DNA of 64,000 bases from JBDFMH01 sp047238125 (GCF_047238125.1 NZ_JBDFMH010000001.1:62001-126000), one strand, 5' to 3'. Numbered from the stretch's first letter, positions 44,960 to 53,324 are shown. Made by a program: numbers and translations. The notes: generated from the letters alone by a model not told the origin.

Positions 44960-45952
44960 TCAGCCGATCGCGACGCCATCGCGGCGCAGGCTGCGCACGA
45001 AGGATTCGAGCAGCAGCGGATCGAAATGACCCTCCCAGCTGCGCATCCGTGCGATCGCCTCTTCGGGTGTCCAGGCATCCTTGTAGGCGCGGTCCGACGT
45101 GACCGCATCATAGACGTCGCAGATCGCGCCCATCCGCGCATAGAGGCTGATCGCTTCGGCCGAGAGGCCGTGCGGATAGCCGGTGCCGTCATATTTCTCG
45201 TGATGATGCAGGCAGACATCGAGCGCGACCGCGGGCACGCCCTTCGTATCGCGCAGGAATTCGGCACCGCGCTCGGGATGGCTGCGGATGGTGACGAACT
45301 CATCATCGGAGAGCCGGCCGGGCTTGTCGAGTACGGCGACCGGGATCGCCATCTTGCCGAGATCGTGGAGCAGCCCCGCCATCCCGATTTCGTGGAACAG
45401 GCTGCCGTCCAGCCCGATCTCGCGCGCGAGATTGATCATCAGCGCGCAGACCGCGACCGAATGGAGATAGGTATATTCGTGGCGGCTCTTGAGCCGGACG
45501 ACGCCGATCAGTGCGTTGCGGTTGCGCAGCACGGACGCGGTGATCTCCTCGACCAGCTTGGCCGCACGGTGAGGATTGACCGACTTGCCGAGCCGGGCAT
45601 CGGTGAACATGCGCGTGACCGTGGCGCGCGACCGGGCGAGCAATTTGGTGGCGCGGACGATCTCCTCGGCCTCGCTGCAGGGGCCTTCCGGCTTGGGCGG
45701 GCGATGCGGCAGCGGGCGCGGGATCGGGCGGATCGGGGCAGCCGCCGCGACCGGCGCGCGCGGGGCGGCATCGGCGCTGAGCTTCATGTCGACGAGCACG
45801 GCCGAGGCCGTGCATTGGCGGATCCTGGCGAGATCGGCTTCGGTCTCGATCCTGAACGCGCTGCGCCAGAAGGGATGATCGAACCACGAGCCTTCGAAGC
45901 CATGGACATACATGCCCATGCGGACCTGATCGGGCGGGACGCGCTTCAGCAT
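44960..45952 (-). CDS. HD-GYP domain protein (c-di-GMP phosphodiesterase type)
   Basis: A protein of 330 residues. An N-terminal DUF3391-like domain (MLKRVPPDQVRMGMYVHGFE) is joined by a proline-rich linker to an HD-GYP domain with LLHDLGKMAIP (HD), HHHEKYDGTGYPHGLS (the GYP signature, as TGYP) and ICDVYDAVTSDRAYK. HD-GYP enzymes break down cyclic-di-GMP with bound metal. All motif residues appear intact. No response-regulator domain is attached. It lies downstream of rplL on the same strand but past a terminator, so it should have its own promoter. Confidence 0.92.
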   Translation of the reverse strand: MLKRVPPDQVRMGMYVHGFEGSWFDHPFWRSAFRIETEADLARIRQCTASAVLVDMKLSADAAPRAPVAAAAPIRPIPRPLPHRPPKPEGPCSEAEEIVRATKLLARSRATVTRMFTDARLGKSVNPHRAAKLVEEITASVLRNRNALIGVVRLKSRHEYTYLHSVAVCALMINLAREIGLDGSLFHEIGMAGLLHDLGKMAIPVAVLDKPGRLSDDEFVTIRSHPERGAEFLRDTKGVPAVALDVCLHHHEKYDGTGYPHGLSAEAISLYARMGAICDVYDAVTSDRAYKDAWTPEEAIARMRSWEGHFDPLLLESFVRSLRRDGVAIG

Positions 45953-46080
45953 GTCGTGCGTACGGCCCCCCGAACCGCGATGTCCCGACCGTGCCCCCAC
46001 GGCCGCGATCACAATCAACTGTTAGCCGAGCGTAATTAACGCAAAGTTATCGCGCGGGGAGGCGACACAGTGGCGACCAA

Positions 46081-46110
46081 GAAAAAGGGCGACCCGTTGC
46101 CGGGCCGCCC
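46081..46110 (-). terminator. Intrinsic terminator of the rplJ-rplL operon
   Basis: On the minus strand GGGCGGCCCG and CGGGTCGCCC form a 10-bp stem with one G-U pair and a GCAA tetraloop (46087-46110), followed at once by TTTTTC. It is 60 bases after the rplL stop. Confidence 0.8.
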
Positions 46111-46169
46111 TGATCCTGCGAACGCCGGCGCCCCCGCGAAGGACGGCACCGGAGATGCGACGGTCTTGC

Positions 46170-46547
46170 TTACTTGAGCTCGACAGTCGCGCCGGCTTCC
46201 TCGAGCTGCTTCTTCAGCTTCTCGGCCTCGTCCTTGTTCACGCCTTCCTTGACCGCCTTCGGGGCGCTCTCGACGAGCGACTTGGCTTCGGTCAGGCCCA
46301 GGCCGGTGATGGCGCGGACTTCCTTGATGACGTTGATCTTCTTGCCACCGTCGCCGGTGAGGATCACGTCGAACTCGGTCTTCTCTTCGGCGGCCGGAGC
46401 GGCGGCACCACCACCGGCCGGGGCGGCAACGGCCACCGCGGCAGCGGCGGACACGCCCCACTTCTCTTCGAGCAGCTTCGAGAGCTCGGCCGCCTCGAGG
46501 ACGGTCAGGGCCGAAAGGTCGTCAACGATCTTCTGCAGGTCTGCCAT
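46170..46547 (-). CDS. rplL: 50S ribosomal protein L7/L12
   Basis: The stalk protein of the large ribosomal subunit, 125 residues. It starts MADLQKIVDDLSALTVLEAA, has the Ala/Gly-rich hinge (AVAAPAGGGAAAPAAEE) and the C-terminal factor-binding domain (EFDVILTGDGGKKINVIKEV, GLTEAKSLVESAPKAVKEG). Length is normal. It follows rplJ by 64 bases. The next gene on the strand is not rpoB, unlike in most bacteria, and a terminator closes the unit. Confidence 0.98.
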   Translation of the reverse strand: MADLQKIVDDLSALTVLEAAELSKLLEEKWGVSAAAAVAVAAPAGGGAAAPAAEEKTEFDVILTGDGGKKINVIKEVRAITGLGLTEAKSLVESAPKAVKEGVNKDEAEKLKKQLEEAGATVELK

Positions 46548-46611
46548 TGTAAGTCTCCGTGAATATCATGCCGCCACCGGATGCGCCGGCGGCGGCCAGT
46601 TCCAGTAAAGG

Positions 46612-47127
46612 TCAGGCGTCTTCCTTGGCCGCATAGGCCCCGAACACGCGCGCAAGCTGCCCCGCCGGCGCCTGGATGATCTGCACAACCTTGGTCGCGG
46701 GAGCCTGAACCAGGCCCACGATCTTGGCGCGCAGCTCGTCGAGCGACGGCAGTTCGGCCAGCGCCTTCACGCCGGCCACGTCGAGGACGGTTCCGCCCAT
46801 CACGGCACCCACGATTTCCAACTTGTCGTTGGTCTTCGCGAAATCGACGATCACCCGGGCCGGGGCCACGGGATCGCCGGAGGTGCTGAGCGCGGTCGGA
46901 CCAACCAGCATCTCGGAGAGGCTGTTATAGTCCGTGCCCTCGGCGGCAATGCGGGCGAGCTTGTTCTTCGAAACCCGATAGCTGGCGCCGGCATCGCGCA
47001 TCTTGTTCCGAAGCACAGTGGACTGCGCGACGGTGAGGCCACGATTGCGCGTCACGACGACGACGCTCGTGGACTCGAAGCTGCTCTTCAGCTCGGCAAC
47101 CAGGTCGGCCTTTTGAGCTCGATCCAT
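46612..47127 (-). CDS. rplJ: 50S ribosomal protein L10
   Basis: The stalk base protein, 171 residues, which carries L7/L12 dimers and in many bacteria represses its own mRNA. It starts MDRAQKADLVAELKSSFEST, has VVVTRNRGLTVAQSTVLRNK and YRVSKNKLARIAAEG in the RNA-binding domain and ends with the helical L12-binding tail QLARVFGAYAAKED. An AAGGAGTG ribosome site fixes the ATG at 47127. The long leader upstream is suited to autoregulation. Confidence 0.97.
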   Translation of the reverse strand: MDRAQKADLVAELKSSFESTSVVVVTRNRGLTVAQSTVLRNKMRDAGASYRVSKNKLARIAAEGTDYNSLSEMLVGPTALSTSGDPVAPARVIVDFAKTNDKLEIVGAVMGGTVLDVAGVKALAELPSLDELRAKIVGLVQAPATKVVQIIQAPAGQLARVFGAYAAKEDA

Positions 47128-47429
47128 GCCACACTCCTTCAAACACCGCCGCGGAACATCCACGACGGCAGATCGCCCGCTATCGGCCAGGACCGGCAAC
47201 GGGCGCGTCCAAGGGGGCATGTCGACTGACCATCATGGCGGATGCCGATGGCAGACCCGAGGGGCGCCCAGCGAAAGGGCGCACCCGGAAAACATTGTCC
47301 CCGTCTAGGCGGGAGATTAAGCCCCGGATCACCGGAGCACCCACTGTCTCGGACGGCTCGCAAACCGGGCGGCGAACCGGCCCTGTGCTTGCGAAGGCGC
47401 GCGCTTAGCAGATCGGGCGCGAAGGTCAA
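47128..47429 (-). promoter_or_regulatory. rplJ promoter and long untranslated leader
   Basis: Read on the minus strand, TTGACC (47424-47429) and TAAGCG (47402-47407) are 16 bases apart, a plausible promoter. About 270 bases of leader with several GC-rich inverted repeats separate it from the L10 start. In other bacteria L10 or the L10-L12 complex binds such a leader; the binding structure was not resolved here. The remainder of the gap, 47430-47578, holds nothing recognisable beyond the upstream region of the lipoprotein gene. Confidence 0.4.
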
Positions 47430-47578
47430 GCAGAGGGCGGTGCCAAGTCGGCACGTCGCGCTTTCGGCTCGATTGGCCGCGATCCCGTTTCCGCGGCGCG
47501 CCCGGCCGGTCCACCATCACGGGAATGCGGAGCCTTTCCAAGGGCTTTGGCGAAGGACGAGGCCTGAGGGAGGCGGAC

Positions 47579-48133
47579 ATGCGCGTGATTATGATGGCGG
47601 CGGTTGTGCCCGCGCTGATGCTGGCGGCGTGCCAGCAGGCGGAAGCACCGCCCGCGGGCAATGCCGCCGGTGCCGGCACTGAAGCCCCGACACAGACGGG
47701 CGGCGCCCCCGCGGCGGCGACGCCCGCGCTGTGGAACGGCGGGCAGGCCAAGCCGCTCGACATCCAGGTCGCGCACCCCAACGGCACGGTGCTGCAGCTG
47801 ACATCGATCCAGTCGCGCCAGACCGATACCGCGGTGGGCATCCGCGTGATCAACGGGCGCGACGACGAGATCGAGCTCAACAGCTTCCCGAACAACCGCA
47901 AGGGTTTCCTGCTGCTGGATACGGGCGAGCGGCTCTATCTTTCGCCGCCCGCGACCAACGCGAAGTTGGCGGTGCCGGCCGGGCAGACCTTCGAGGGCGA
48001 ACTGGTGTTCACTGGGCGGCTGCCCGCGGCCAAGAGCGCGACGCTGATGCTGAACGAGGATGCATCGACCAGCAGCGAATATAGCTCGCGCCCCGGCTTC
48101 CGGATCGATCTGCCGCTGGGCGGCGCACAGTGA
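47579..48133 (+). CDS. Lipoprotein, paralogue of the next gene's N-terminal half
   Basis: An envelope lipoprotein of 184 residues. The signal ends in the lipobox LMLAACQQ; an Ala/Pro/Thr-rich spacer leads to a beta-rich domain starting IQVAHPNGTVLQLTSIQSRQ and containing VGIRVINGRDDEIELN and FLLLDTGERLYLSPP. The same domain, with about the same spacing, is found in the next gene (VQIAHPTGVVLQVLSVKT, VRVMNAREREIDL, YLLTDTGEKLMLVP), so the pair arose by duplication. GAGGGAGG lies before the ATG. The stop overlaps the next GTG. Function unknown. Confidence 0.82.
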   Translation: MRVIMMAAVVPALMLAACQQAEAPPAGNAAGAGTEAPTQTGGAPAAATPALWNGGQAKPLDIQVAHPNGTVLQLTSIQSRQTDTAVGIRVINGRDDEIELNSFPNNRKGFLLLDTGERLYLSPPATNAKLAVPAGQTFEGELVFTGRLPAAKSATLMLNEDASTSSEYSSRPGFRIDLPLGGAQ

Positions 48134-49206
48134 GGCGGGGCGGAATCGCCGGTGCCGGGGCGGCGGCGCTGCTGGCGCTGGCCGGCTGCGACGGCGGGCT
48201 GGTGTCGATCGGCGGTGGCGGCGACGGCGCGCCGGTGGGCGTGCAGATCGCGCACCCGACCGGCGTGGTGCTGCAGGTTCTGTCGGTCAAGACATCGGGC
48301 GAGCGTGCGGCGGTGAAGGTGCGGGTGATGAACGCGCGCGAGCGCGAGATCGATCTCGCCTGGGGCAAGGACCATAACTATCTGCTGACCGACACCGGCG
48401 AGAAGCTGATGCTGGTGCCATCGCCCACCAACGAGGATCTGGAAGTGCCGGCCGGCCGGATGGCGGATGCGGTGCTGGTGTTCACCGGCGCGCTGCCGTC
48501 ATCCGGCAAGGCGACGATGATCCTGAACGCGCATGACAGCGGCAGCAACCAGTATAGCACGCAGCCCAAGCTGGAGGCGGTGCTGCCGCTGGACGGCGCG
48601 CGCGGCGGCGGCATTCCCGAGGCATCCGGCCTGTCGAACCTGCGGCCGCTGCCGGCATCGCGGTTCGGCCCGGCGGCGGCGGGTGGATCGACCTTCGGCA
48701 CGGCGGGCAACGCAGCCAGCAGCCTGCAGGCGGTGGAGAAGCTGAAATCGGAACTGGGCGCGGTCGAGACCGAGCGCGGCACGATGGTGTCGCTACCCGG
48801 CGACGTGACCTTCGATTTCGACAAGGCGACCATCCAGCCGGGCGCGCAGACAACGCTGGACCAGCTGGCCGCGCTGATCGCGGCGGGCGGGCCCGGCGAG
48901 ATCATGATCGAGGGCCATACCGACGCCAAGGGCGACGATGCCTACAACAAGAAGCTGTCCGAGGACCGGGCGGCGGCAGTGAAGGCCTATCTGGTCGAGA
49001 AGGGCGCGGAGCCTACGCGGCTGAAGACGATCGGGCTGGGCGAGCTGCGCCCGATCGCGCCCAATGCGGCGGCCGACGGCAGCGACGACGAGGCCGGGCG
49101 GCAGCGCAACCGGCGGGTGGAAGTGATCCTGCCGAAATCGGCGGGGGCGGGGGCGGCGGCCCCGACCGCACCGGGAGCGGCGGCCGCGCCGCCTGCACCG
49201 CGCTGA
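48130..49206 (+). CDS. OmpA-family lipoprotein with duplicated N-terminal domain
   Basis: A 358-residue outer-membrane-linked protein. A lipobox (LLALAGCDG) is followed by the same domain as in the preceding lipoprotein (residues about 35-160), a linker with helix AASSLQAVEKLKSELGAVET, and a C-terminal OmpA peptidoglycan-binding domain (VTFDFDKATIQPGAQTTLDQ, MIEGHTDAKGDDAYNKKLSE, GRQRNRRVEVIL). The last includes the conserved Asp and Arg contacts for diaminopimelate. It ends in a Pro/Ala tail. GTG start fixed by the GTGA overlap. It should tie the outer membrane to the wall. Confidence 0.9.
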   Translation: MRRGGIAGAGAAALLALAGCDGGLVSIGGGGDGAPVGVQIAHPTGVVLQVLSVKTSGERAAVKVRVMNAREREIDLAWGKDHNYLLTDTGEKLMLVPSPTNEDLEVPAGRMADAVLVFTGALPSSGKATMILNAHDSGSNQYSTQPKLEAVLPLDGARGGGIPEASGLSNLRPLPASRFGPAAAGGSTFGTAGNAASSLQAVEKLKSELGAVETERGTMVSLPGDVTFDFDKATIQPGAQTTLDQLAALIAAGGPGEIMIEGHTDAKGDDAYNKKLSEDRAAAVKAYLVEKGAEPTRLKTIGLGELRPIAPNAAADGSDDEAGRQRNRRVEVILPKSAGAGAAAPTAPGAAAAPPAPR

Positions 49207-49216
49207 CCTGACACGG

Positions 49217-49250
49217 AAAGGGCCGGGATCGCTCCCGGCCCTTCGTTTTC
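49217..49250. terminator. Bidirectional terminator hairpin
   Basis: An 11-bp perfect stem, AAGGGCCGGGA (49218-49228) with its complement (49233-49243), loop TCGC, followed by CGTTTT on the plus strand and by TTTCC on the minus strand side. It separates the converging OmpA and SDR genes. Its core of 26 bases (49217-49242) is repeated exactly at 51980-52005. Confidence 0.85.
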
Positions 49251-49263
49251 GATCGCAATCCGA

Positions 49264-50046
49264 TCAGTTGTCGGCGCTGCCCGGTTCCGCCATCGCGCGA
49301 TGCTGTTCGGCGAGCACCGCGTTGGGGGTGACGTTGGCGAGGGTCGACTGGATCTTGTTCTTGAGCCCGGAGACGACGCTCGCCTCGCCCTTCATCAGCG
49401 CATCCCAGCCATTCTTCGCGGTGATCGCCGGATCCTCCTTCTTCGGATCGCTGCCGACATCGGTATCGAGCATGCCGGCGCGGGCGAAGAAATCGGTATC
49501 GGTGGGCCCCGGCATCAGGTTGGTGAGCGTGACGCCATCGGCATCCTTGATCTCGTTTTGCAGGGCCGCGACGAAGCTGTCCACGAACGCCTTGGTGCCG
49601 TTGTAGACCGCCTGGAAGCTGCCCGGAATGTAGCCCGCGATCGAGCCGGTGACGAGCAGCCGGCCGTCGTTGCGCTTGACCATCTGGCCGAGCACCTTCT
49701 GGATCAGATAGGCGGTGCCGACGATGTTGGTATCTACGACATGGCGCCAGTCCTCCGGCGCCTGATCGAGGAACGCGCGGCCGAGGCCGTGGCCGGCATT
49801 GGCGCACAGCAGATCGATGCGGCGGCCGCCGGCTTCGGCGAGCAGCGTATCGACGCCTTCGAAGCTGGACAGATCGACATCAAGCGTCTGCACGCTGATG
49901 CCCGCGCTCTGCAACGCGCCGGTACCGCCCTTGAACGGCGTGTCCGCCGCGAGCAGCAGATCATAGCCGTCAGCGGCGGCCAGCTTGGCGAGCTCGGCAC
50001 CGATGCCGGCGGATGCGCCGGTGATGATCGCGAATTTATCAGCCAT
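49264..50046 (-). CDS. Short-chain dehydrogenase/reductase
   Basis: An NAD(P)-dependent oxidoreductase of 260 residues with a Rossmann fold. The cofactor loop is TGASAGIGAELA, followed by LLCANAGHGLG in place of NNAG, Ser in VTGSIAGYIPGSF and the catalytic YNGTK (Tyr-xxx-Lys). An Asn in DTNIVGTAY completes the tetrad. The C-terminal 60 residues (AMLDTDV to SADN) are longer than in core family members. It is the last of three genes read SRPBCC-ADH-SDR, 11 bases after the ADH. Substrate unknown. Confidence 0.92.
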   Translation of the reverse strand: MADKFAIITGASAGIGAELAKLAAADGYDLLLAADTPFKGGTGALQSAGISVQTLDVDLSSFEGVDTLLAEAGGRRIDLLCANAGHGLGRAFLDQAPEDWRHVVDTNIVGTAYLIQKVLGQMVKRNDGRLLVTGSIAGYIPGSFQAVYNGTKAFVDSFVAALQNEIKDADGVTLTNLMPGPTDTDFFARAGMLDTDVGSDPKKEDPAITAKNGWDALMKGEASVVSGLKNKIQSTLANVTPNAVLAEQHRAMAEPGSADN

Positions 50047-50057
50047 ATGGTTTCTCC

Positions 50058-51245
50058 TCAGGCGGTGGCGGCCAGGCCGGGCTTCAGCACGACCTTGGTC
50101 ACTTCATTCTGCTTGTCGTGGAACATCGCGTAGCCCTCCGGCGCCTGTTCGAGCGGCAGCCGGTGCGAGATCAGGAAGGTGGTGTCGATCTTGTCCTCCA
50201 GGATCGCCTGGAGGAGCGCTGGCATATAATGCTGGACGTGGGTCTGCCCGGTCTTGAGCGTGAGACCCTTTTCCATGAACGCGCCGAGCGGGAACTTGTC
50301 GACGATGCCGCCATAGACGGCGGGCATCGAGACGCGGCCGCCCTTGCGGCAGGCGACGATCGCCTGGCGGATCGAATGGATGCGATCGGTGCCGAGGAAG
50401 GTGGATGCCTTGATCTGATCGATCACATTATCGACGAAAAAGCCGTGCGCTTCGAGCCCGACGCTGTCGATCACCGCATCGGGGCCGACCCCGCCGGTCA
50501 TCAGCATCAGCGCATCATAGGTGGCGGTTTCCTCGAAGTTCAGCGTTTCGGCGCCGAACCTCTTGGCCAGTTCGAGACGGTGCGGGAAATGATCGATCGC
50601 GATCACGCGTTCCGCCCCCATCAGGAAGGCAGACTGGACCGCGAACAGGCCGACCGGGCCGCAGCCCCAGACCGCGACGGTATCGCCGGGCTCGATCTGG
50701 GCATTCTCCGCCGCCATCCAGCCGGTGGGCAGGATATCGGAGAGGAACAGCACCTTTTCGTCCTCGATCCCGTCCGGGATCACGATCGGGCCGACATCGC
50801 TGAACGGCACGCGGACATATTCGGCCTGGCCGCCGGCATAGCCGCCGGTGAGATGGCTGTAGCCGAACAGGCCGGACATGGGCTGGCCATACAGCTCCAT
50901 CCCCAGATCCTGGTTGTCGGCCGGATTGCCGTTGTCGCAGGCGGAATATTGATGCTTGCCGCAATGATAGCAGCTGCCGCACGCGATGGTGAACGGCACC
51001 ACGACGCGCTGGCCCTTCTTGAGCGTCGATTTCGGCCCGGTCTCGACCACTTCGCCCATGAATTCATGGCCGAGGATGTCGCCGGCCTGCATCGTCGGGA
51101 TGTAGCCGTCGTAAAGGTGGAGATCGGATCCGCAGATCGCGGTCGACGTAACCTTGATGATGCAATCGCGCGGATTGAGGATCTCGGGATCGTCGACCGT
51201 ATCGACGCGCACGTCATGCTTGCCGTGCCAGGCGAGCGCCTTCAT
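50058..51245 (-). CDS. Zinc-dependent alcohol/formaldehyde dehydrogenase family protein
   Basis: A 395-residue medium-chain dehydrogenase of the glutathione-independent formaldehyde dehydrogenase-like branch. Catalytic zinc ligands: AICGSDLHLYDG and LGHEFMGEVV; structural zinc loop CGSCYHCGKHQYSAC; nucleotide fold VAVWGCGPVGLFAVQSAFLM. Two in-frame ATGs (51251 and 51245) follow GAGGAGG; only 51245 is at a working distance, so it is chosen. It overlaps the SRPBCC stop (ATGA). The true substrate is unknown; a second, independent route for aldehydes besides frmA is possible. Confidence 0.92.
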   Translation of the reverse strand: MKALAWHGKHDVRVDTVDDPEILNPRDCIIKVTSTAICGSDLHLYDGYIPTMQAGDILGHEFMGEVVETGPKSTLKKGQRVVVPFTIACGSCYHCGKHQYSACDNGNPADNQDLGMELYGQPMSGLFGYSHLTGGYAGGQAEYVRVPFSDVGPIVIPDGIEDEKVLFLSDILPTGWMAAENAQIEPGDTVAVWGCGPVGLFAVQSAFLMGAERVIAIDHFPHRLELAKRFGAETLNFEETATYDALMLMTGGVGPDAVIDSVGLEAHGFFVDNVIDQIKASTFLGTDRIHSIRQAIVACRKGGRVSMPAVYGGIVDKFPLGAFMEKGLTLKTGQTHVQHYMPALLQAILEDKIDTTFLISHRLPLEQAPEGYAMFHDKQNEVTKVVLKPGLAATA

Positions 51246-51823
51246 GCCCATTCCTCCTCGAGCGCCGCGCGGGTGCGCGAGGCGGTGGCGATCTCGCCCG
51301 TTTCCATCAGCTGCTTGAAGCGGCGCAGATCGCGCCGGGCCTGGATCGCGGGCTCGCGCTGGAACATCTTGGCGATGATGCGGCCGACGAGGCCGGCGGG
51401 CGGATCATAGGCGATCTGCGCGGTGACGACGGTGCCGCGCGCGCCGGCATCGCGGAATTCCACGCGGCCGGCATTGGGCACGTCCGCGCCATCCTCCGCT
51501 TCCCAGGCGATCAGTTCGTTCTCGCGATCCTCGATGATGCGAGCATCCCATTCGACGGTGCGGCCGGCAGGCGCGCGCACGACCCAATGGGTGCGATCGC
51601 CGCCGAGCGGGGTGATCGACACGATATTGTCCATGAAGCTGTCGAGATTGGTGAAGTCGCGCCAGTAGCGGTACAGCTCGGCCACGGGGCGATTGATGGT
51701 GACGGCGGCCGCGACGACCGTATCGCCGCCGTCTCCGCCGAGCATGCGGCCGGCGGTGCGCTGCTCCTCGCTGCGTTTCGATGTCGCCAGCGGCGCATCG
51801 TCATGGGTCTGCTGGTCCGTCAC
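51242..51823 (-). CDS. SRPBCC family (polyketide cyclase-like) protein
   Basis: A 193-residue protein with a START-like hydrophobic-pocket fold: VVAAAVTINRPVAELYRYWR at the start, FTNLDSFMDNIVSITPLGGD, THWVVRAPAGRTVEWDARII and a final helix LRRFKQLMETGEI. It opens with 30 disordered polar residues. This form, often beside the ADH and SDR as here, is common in stress-related operons of alphaproteobacteria, with unknown ligand. The GTG start is fixed by AGGAGGACTC directly before it. It heads the three-gene operon. Confidence 0.9.
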   Translation of the reverse strand: MTDQQTHDDAPLATSKRSEEQRTAGRMLGGDGGDTVVAAAVTINRPVAELYRYWRDFTNLDSFMDNIVSITPLGGDRTHWVVRAPAGRTVEWDARIIEDRENELIAWEAEDGADVPNAGRVEFRDAGARGTVVTAQIAYDPPAGLVGRIIAKMFQREPAIQARRDLRRFKQLMETGEIATASRTRAALEEEWA

Positions 51824-51973
51824 GAGTCCTCCTGATCCGGCCGTGCAAGGCCGTGCTGATCGGGGAACCCGTCCGGGCCGCGCAAAGTTGCGGAGGTCGG
51901 GGGCGCTTCTTGAGGCAGATCAATCAATTAGCGAATGGCGCGGCCGGCCGGTGTCGGCCCGCGACGGACGCCC

Positions 51974-52005
51974 ATAAGAAAAGGGCCGGGATCGCTCCCG
52001 GCCCT
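51974..52005 (-). terminator. Terminator of rplK-rplA, copy of the 49217 hairpin
   Basis: The stem at 51982-51991 and 51996-52005 (10 bp, loop of four) is followed on the minus strand by TTTTCTTAT. The 26 bases 51980-52005 are identical to 49217-49242. It lies 22 bases after the rplA stop. Confidence 0.85.
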
Positions 52006-52027
52006 CGTCATTCGATCAGGTGATGGA

Positions 52028-52726
52028 TCAGGCGACCGCGACCTCGGTCGGATCGATCTTCACGCCCGGGCCCATCGTGGAGCTGACCGCGATCTTGCGG
52101 ACATACTTGCCCTTGGCGCCCGCCGGCTTCGCCTTGACCAGCGCATCGACCAGCGCATCGAAATTGGCGCGCAGATCTTCCGCCGGGAACGACGCCTTGC
52201 CGATGCCCGAATGGATAATGCCGGCCTTTTCGACGCGATATTCGACCTGGCCGCCCTTGGCCGCCTTCACGGCTTCGGCGACGTTCATGGTGACGGTGCC
52301 CAGCTTCGGGTTCGGCATCAGGCCCTTGGGACCCAGCACCTTGCCGAGTCGGCCGACCAGACCCATCATGTCGGGCGTGGCGATGCAGCGATCGAAATCG
52401 ATCTCGCCGCCCTGGACCTTTTCCAGCAGGTCCTCGGCGCCCACGACCTCGGCCCCGGCGGCGCGCGCCTCATCGGCCTTGGCACCGCGCGCAAACACGC
52501 CGACGCGGACATCCTTGCCGGTGCCCTTGGGCAGGGTGACGACGCCGCGGACCATCTGATCGGCATGACGCGGATCGACGCCCAGGTTGATCGCGACTTC
52601 GATCGTCTCGTCGAACTTGGAGGTGGCGTTGGCCTTGGCCAGGCCGATCGCCTCGTCGACGCCGTGCAGCTTCTCGCGGTCGACCGCAGCGGCCATCGCC
52701 TTGGCCTTCTTGCTCAGCTTTGCCAT
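52028..52726 (-). CDS. rplA: 50S ribosomal protein L1
   Basis: The L1 stalk protein, 232 residues, normal length. Family segments: ATSKFDETIEVAINLGVDPR, VRGVVTLPKGTGKDVRVGVF, GRLGKVLGPKGLMPNPKLGT and YRVEKAGIIHSGIGKASFP. L1 binds 23S rRNA and in many bacteria its own mRNA leader. It follows rplK by four bases. A strong terminator lies directly downstream, so rplJ-rplL are not read from this transcript. Confidence 0.98.
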   Translation of the reverse strand: MAKLSKKAKAMAAAVDREKLHGVDEAIGLAKANATSKFDETIEVAINLGVDPRHADQMVRGVVTLPKGTGKDVRVGVFARGAKADEARAAGAEVVGAEDLLEKVQGGEIDFDRCIATPDMMGLVGRLGKVLGPKGLMPNPKLGTVTMNVAEAVKAAKGGQVEYRVEKAGIIHSGIGKASFPAEDLRANFDALVDALVKAKPAGAKGKYVRKIAVSSTMGPGVKIDPTEVAVA

Positions 52727-52730
52727 CGGA

Positions 52731-53162
52731 TCAGCCCTCCACCACTTCGAGGCCCATCGCGCGGGCGGAGCCTTCGATGATCTTCGTCGCGGACTCGAGG
52801 TCGTTCGCGTTCAGATCCTTCATCTTCGCGGTCGCGATGTCGGCGAGCTGCGAACGCTTGATCTTGCCGGCCGACGCCTTGCCCGGCTCCTTCGAGCCCG
52901 ACTTCAGGTTCGCCGCCTTCTTCAGCAGATAGCTGGCGGGCGGGGTCTTGGTCTCGAACGAGAAGCTGCGATCGGCATAGACGGTGATCACGGTCGGCAG
53001 CGGGGTGCCGACTTCCTGATCGCCGGTCGACGCGTTGAACGCCTTGCAGAATTCCATGATGTTGACGCCGCGCTGGCCCAGCGCGGGGCCGATCGGCGGG
53101 CTGGGGTTGGCCTTGCCGGCCGGCACCTGCAGCTTGATGTAACCGGTAATCTTCTTCGCCAC
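52731..53162 (-). CDS. rplK: 50S ribosomal protein L11
   Basis: A 143-residue protein of the GTPase-associated centre. It opens MAKKITGYIKLQVPAGKANP, has the loop PPIGPALGQRGVNIMEFCKA and ends with the rRNA-binding ARAMGLEVVEG. It is the standard gene between nusG and rplA. A repeat region of about 100 bases separates it from nusG, so it may start from its own promoter or be read through. Confidence 0.98.
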   Translation of the reverse strand: MAKKITGYIKLQVPAGKANPSPPIGPALGQRGVNIMEFCKAFNASTGDQEVGTPLPTVITVYADRSFSFETKTPPASYLLKKAANLKSGSKEPGKASAGKIKRSQLADIATAKMKDLNANDLESATKIIEGSARAMGLEVVEG

Positions 53163-53225
53163 GTTTCGCTCCTGTGACTTAGCGGTGCATGCGGCGGGCT
53201 TGCGCCTGCCTCCCGCGGTTGAAGT

Positions 53226-53324
53226 CCTCTCCCGCCTTCGCGGGAGAGGGGCGGGCGAGGAAAGCCCTCACCCTCCCACCGCTTGCGCGGCGGGCCCCTC
53301 CCTCTCCCGCCGGGGCGGGAGAGG
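53226..53324. repeat. Paired palindromic repeats (REP-like) between nusG and rplK
   Basis: Two copies of CCTCTCCCGC with its complement GCGGGAGAGG: the first at 53226-53249 with a CTTC loop, the second at 53301-53324 with an extended stem. They are about 75 bases apart in the same arrangement, with a C/G-rich spacer. Elements like this are common between genes in GC-rich proteobacteria and can form hairpins in the mRNA. Confidence 0.7.

Noticed and set aside
53226..53324. A CRISPR array
   Set aside because: There are only two palindromic units and no regular spacers; no cas genes are present anywhere in the window.
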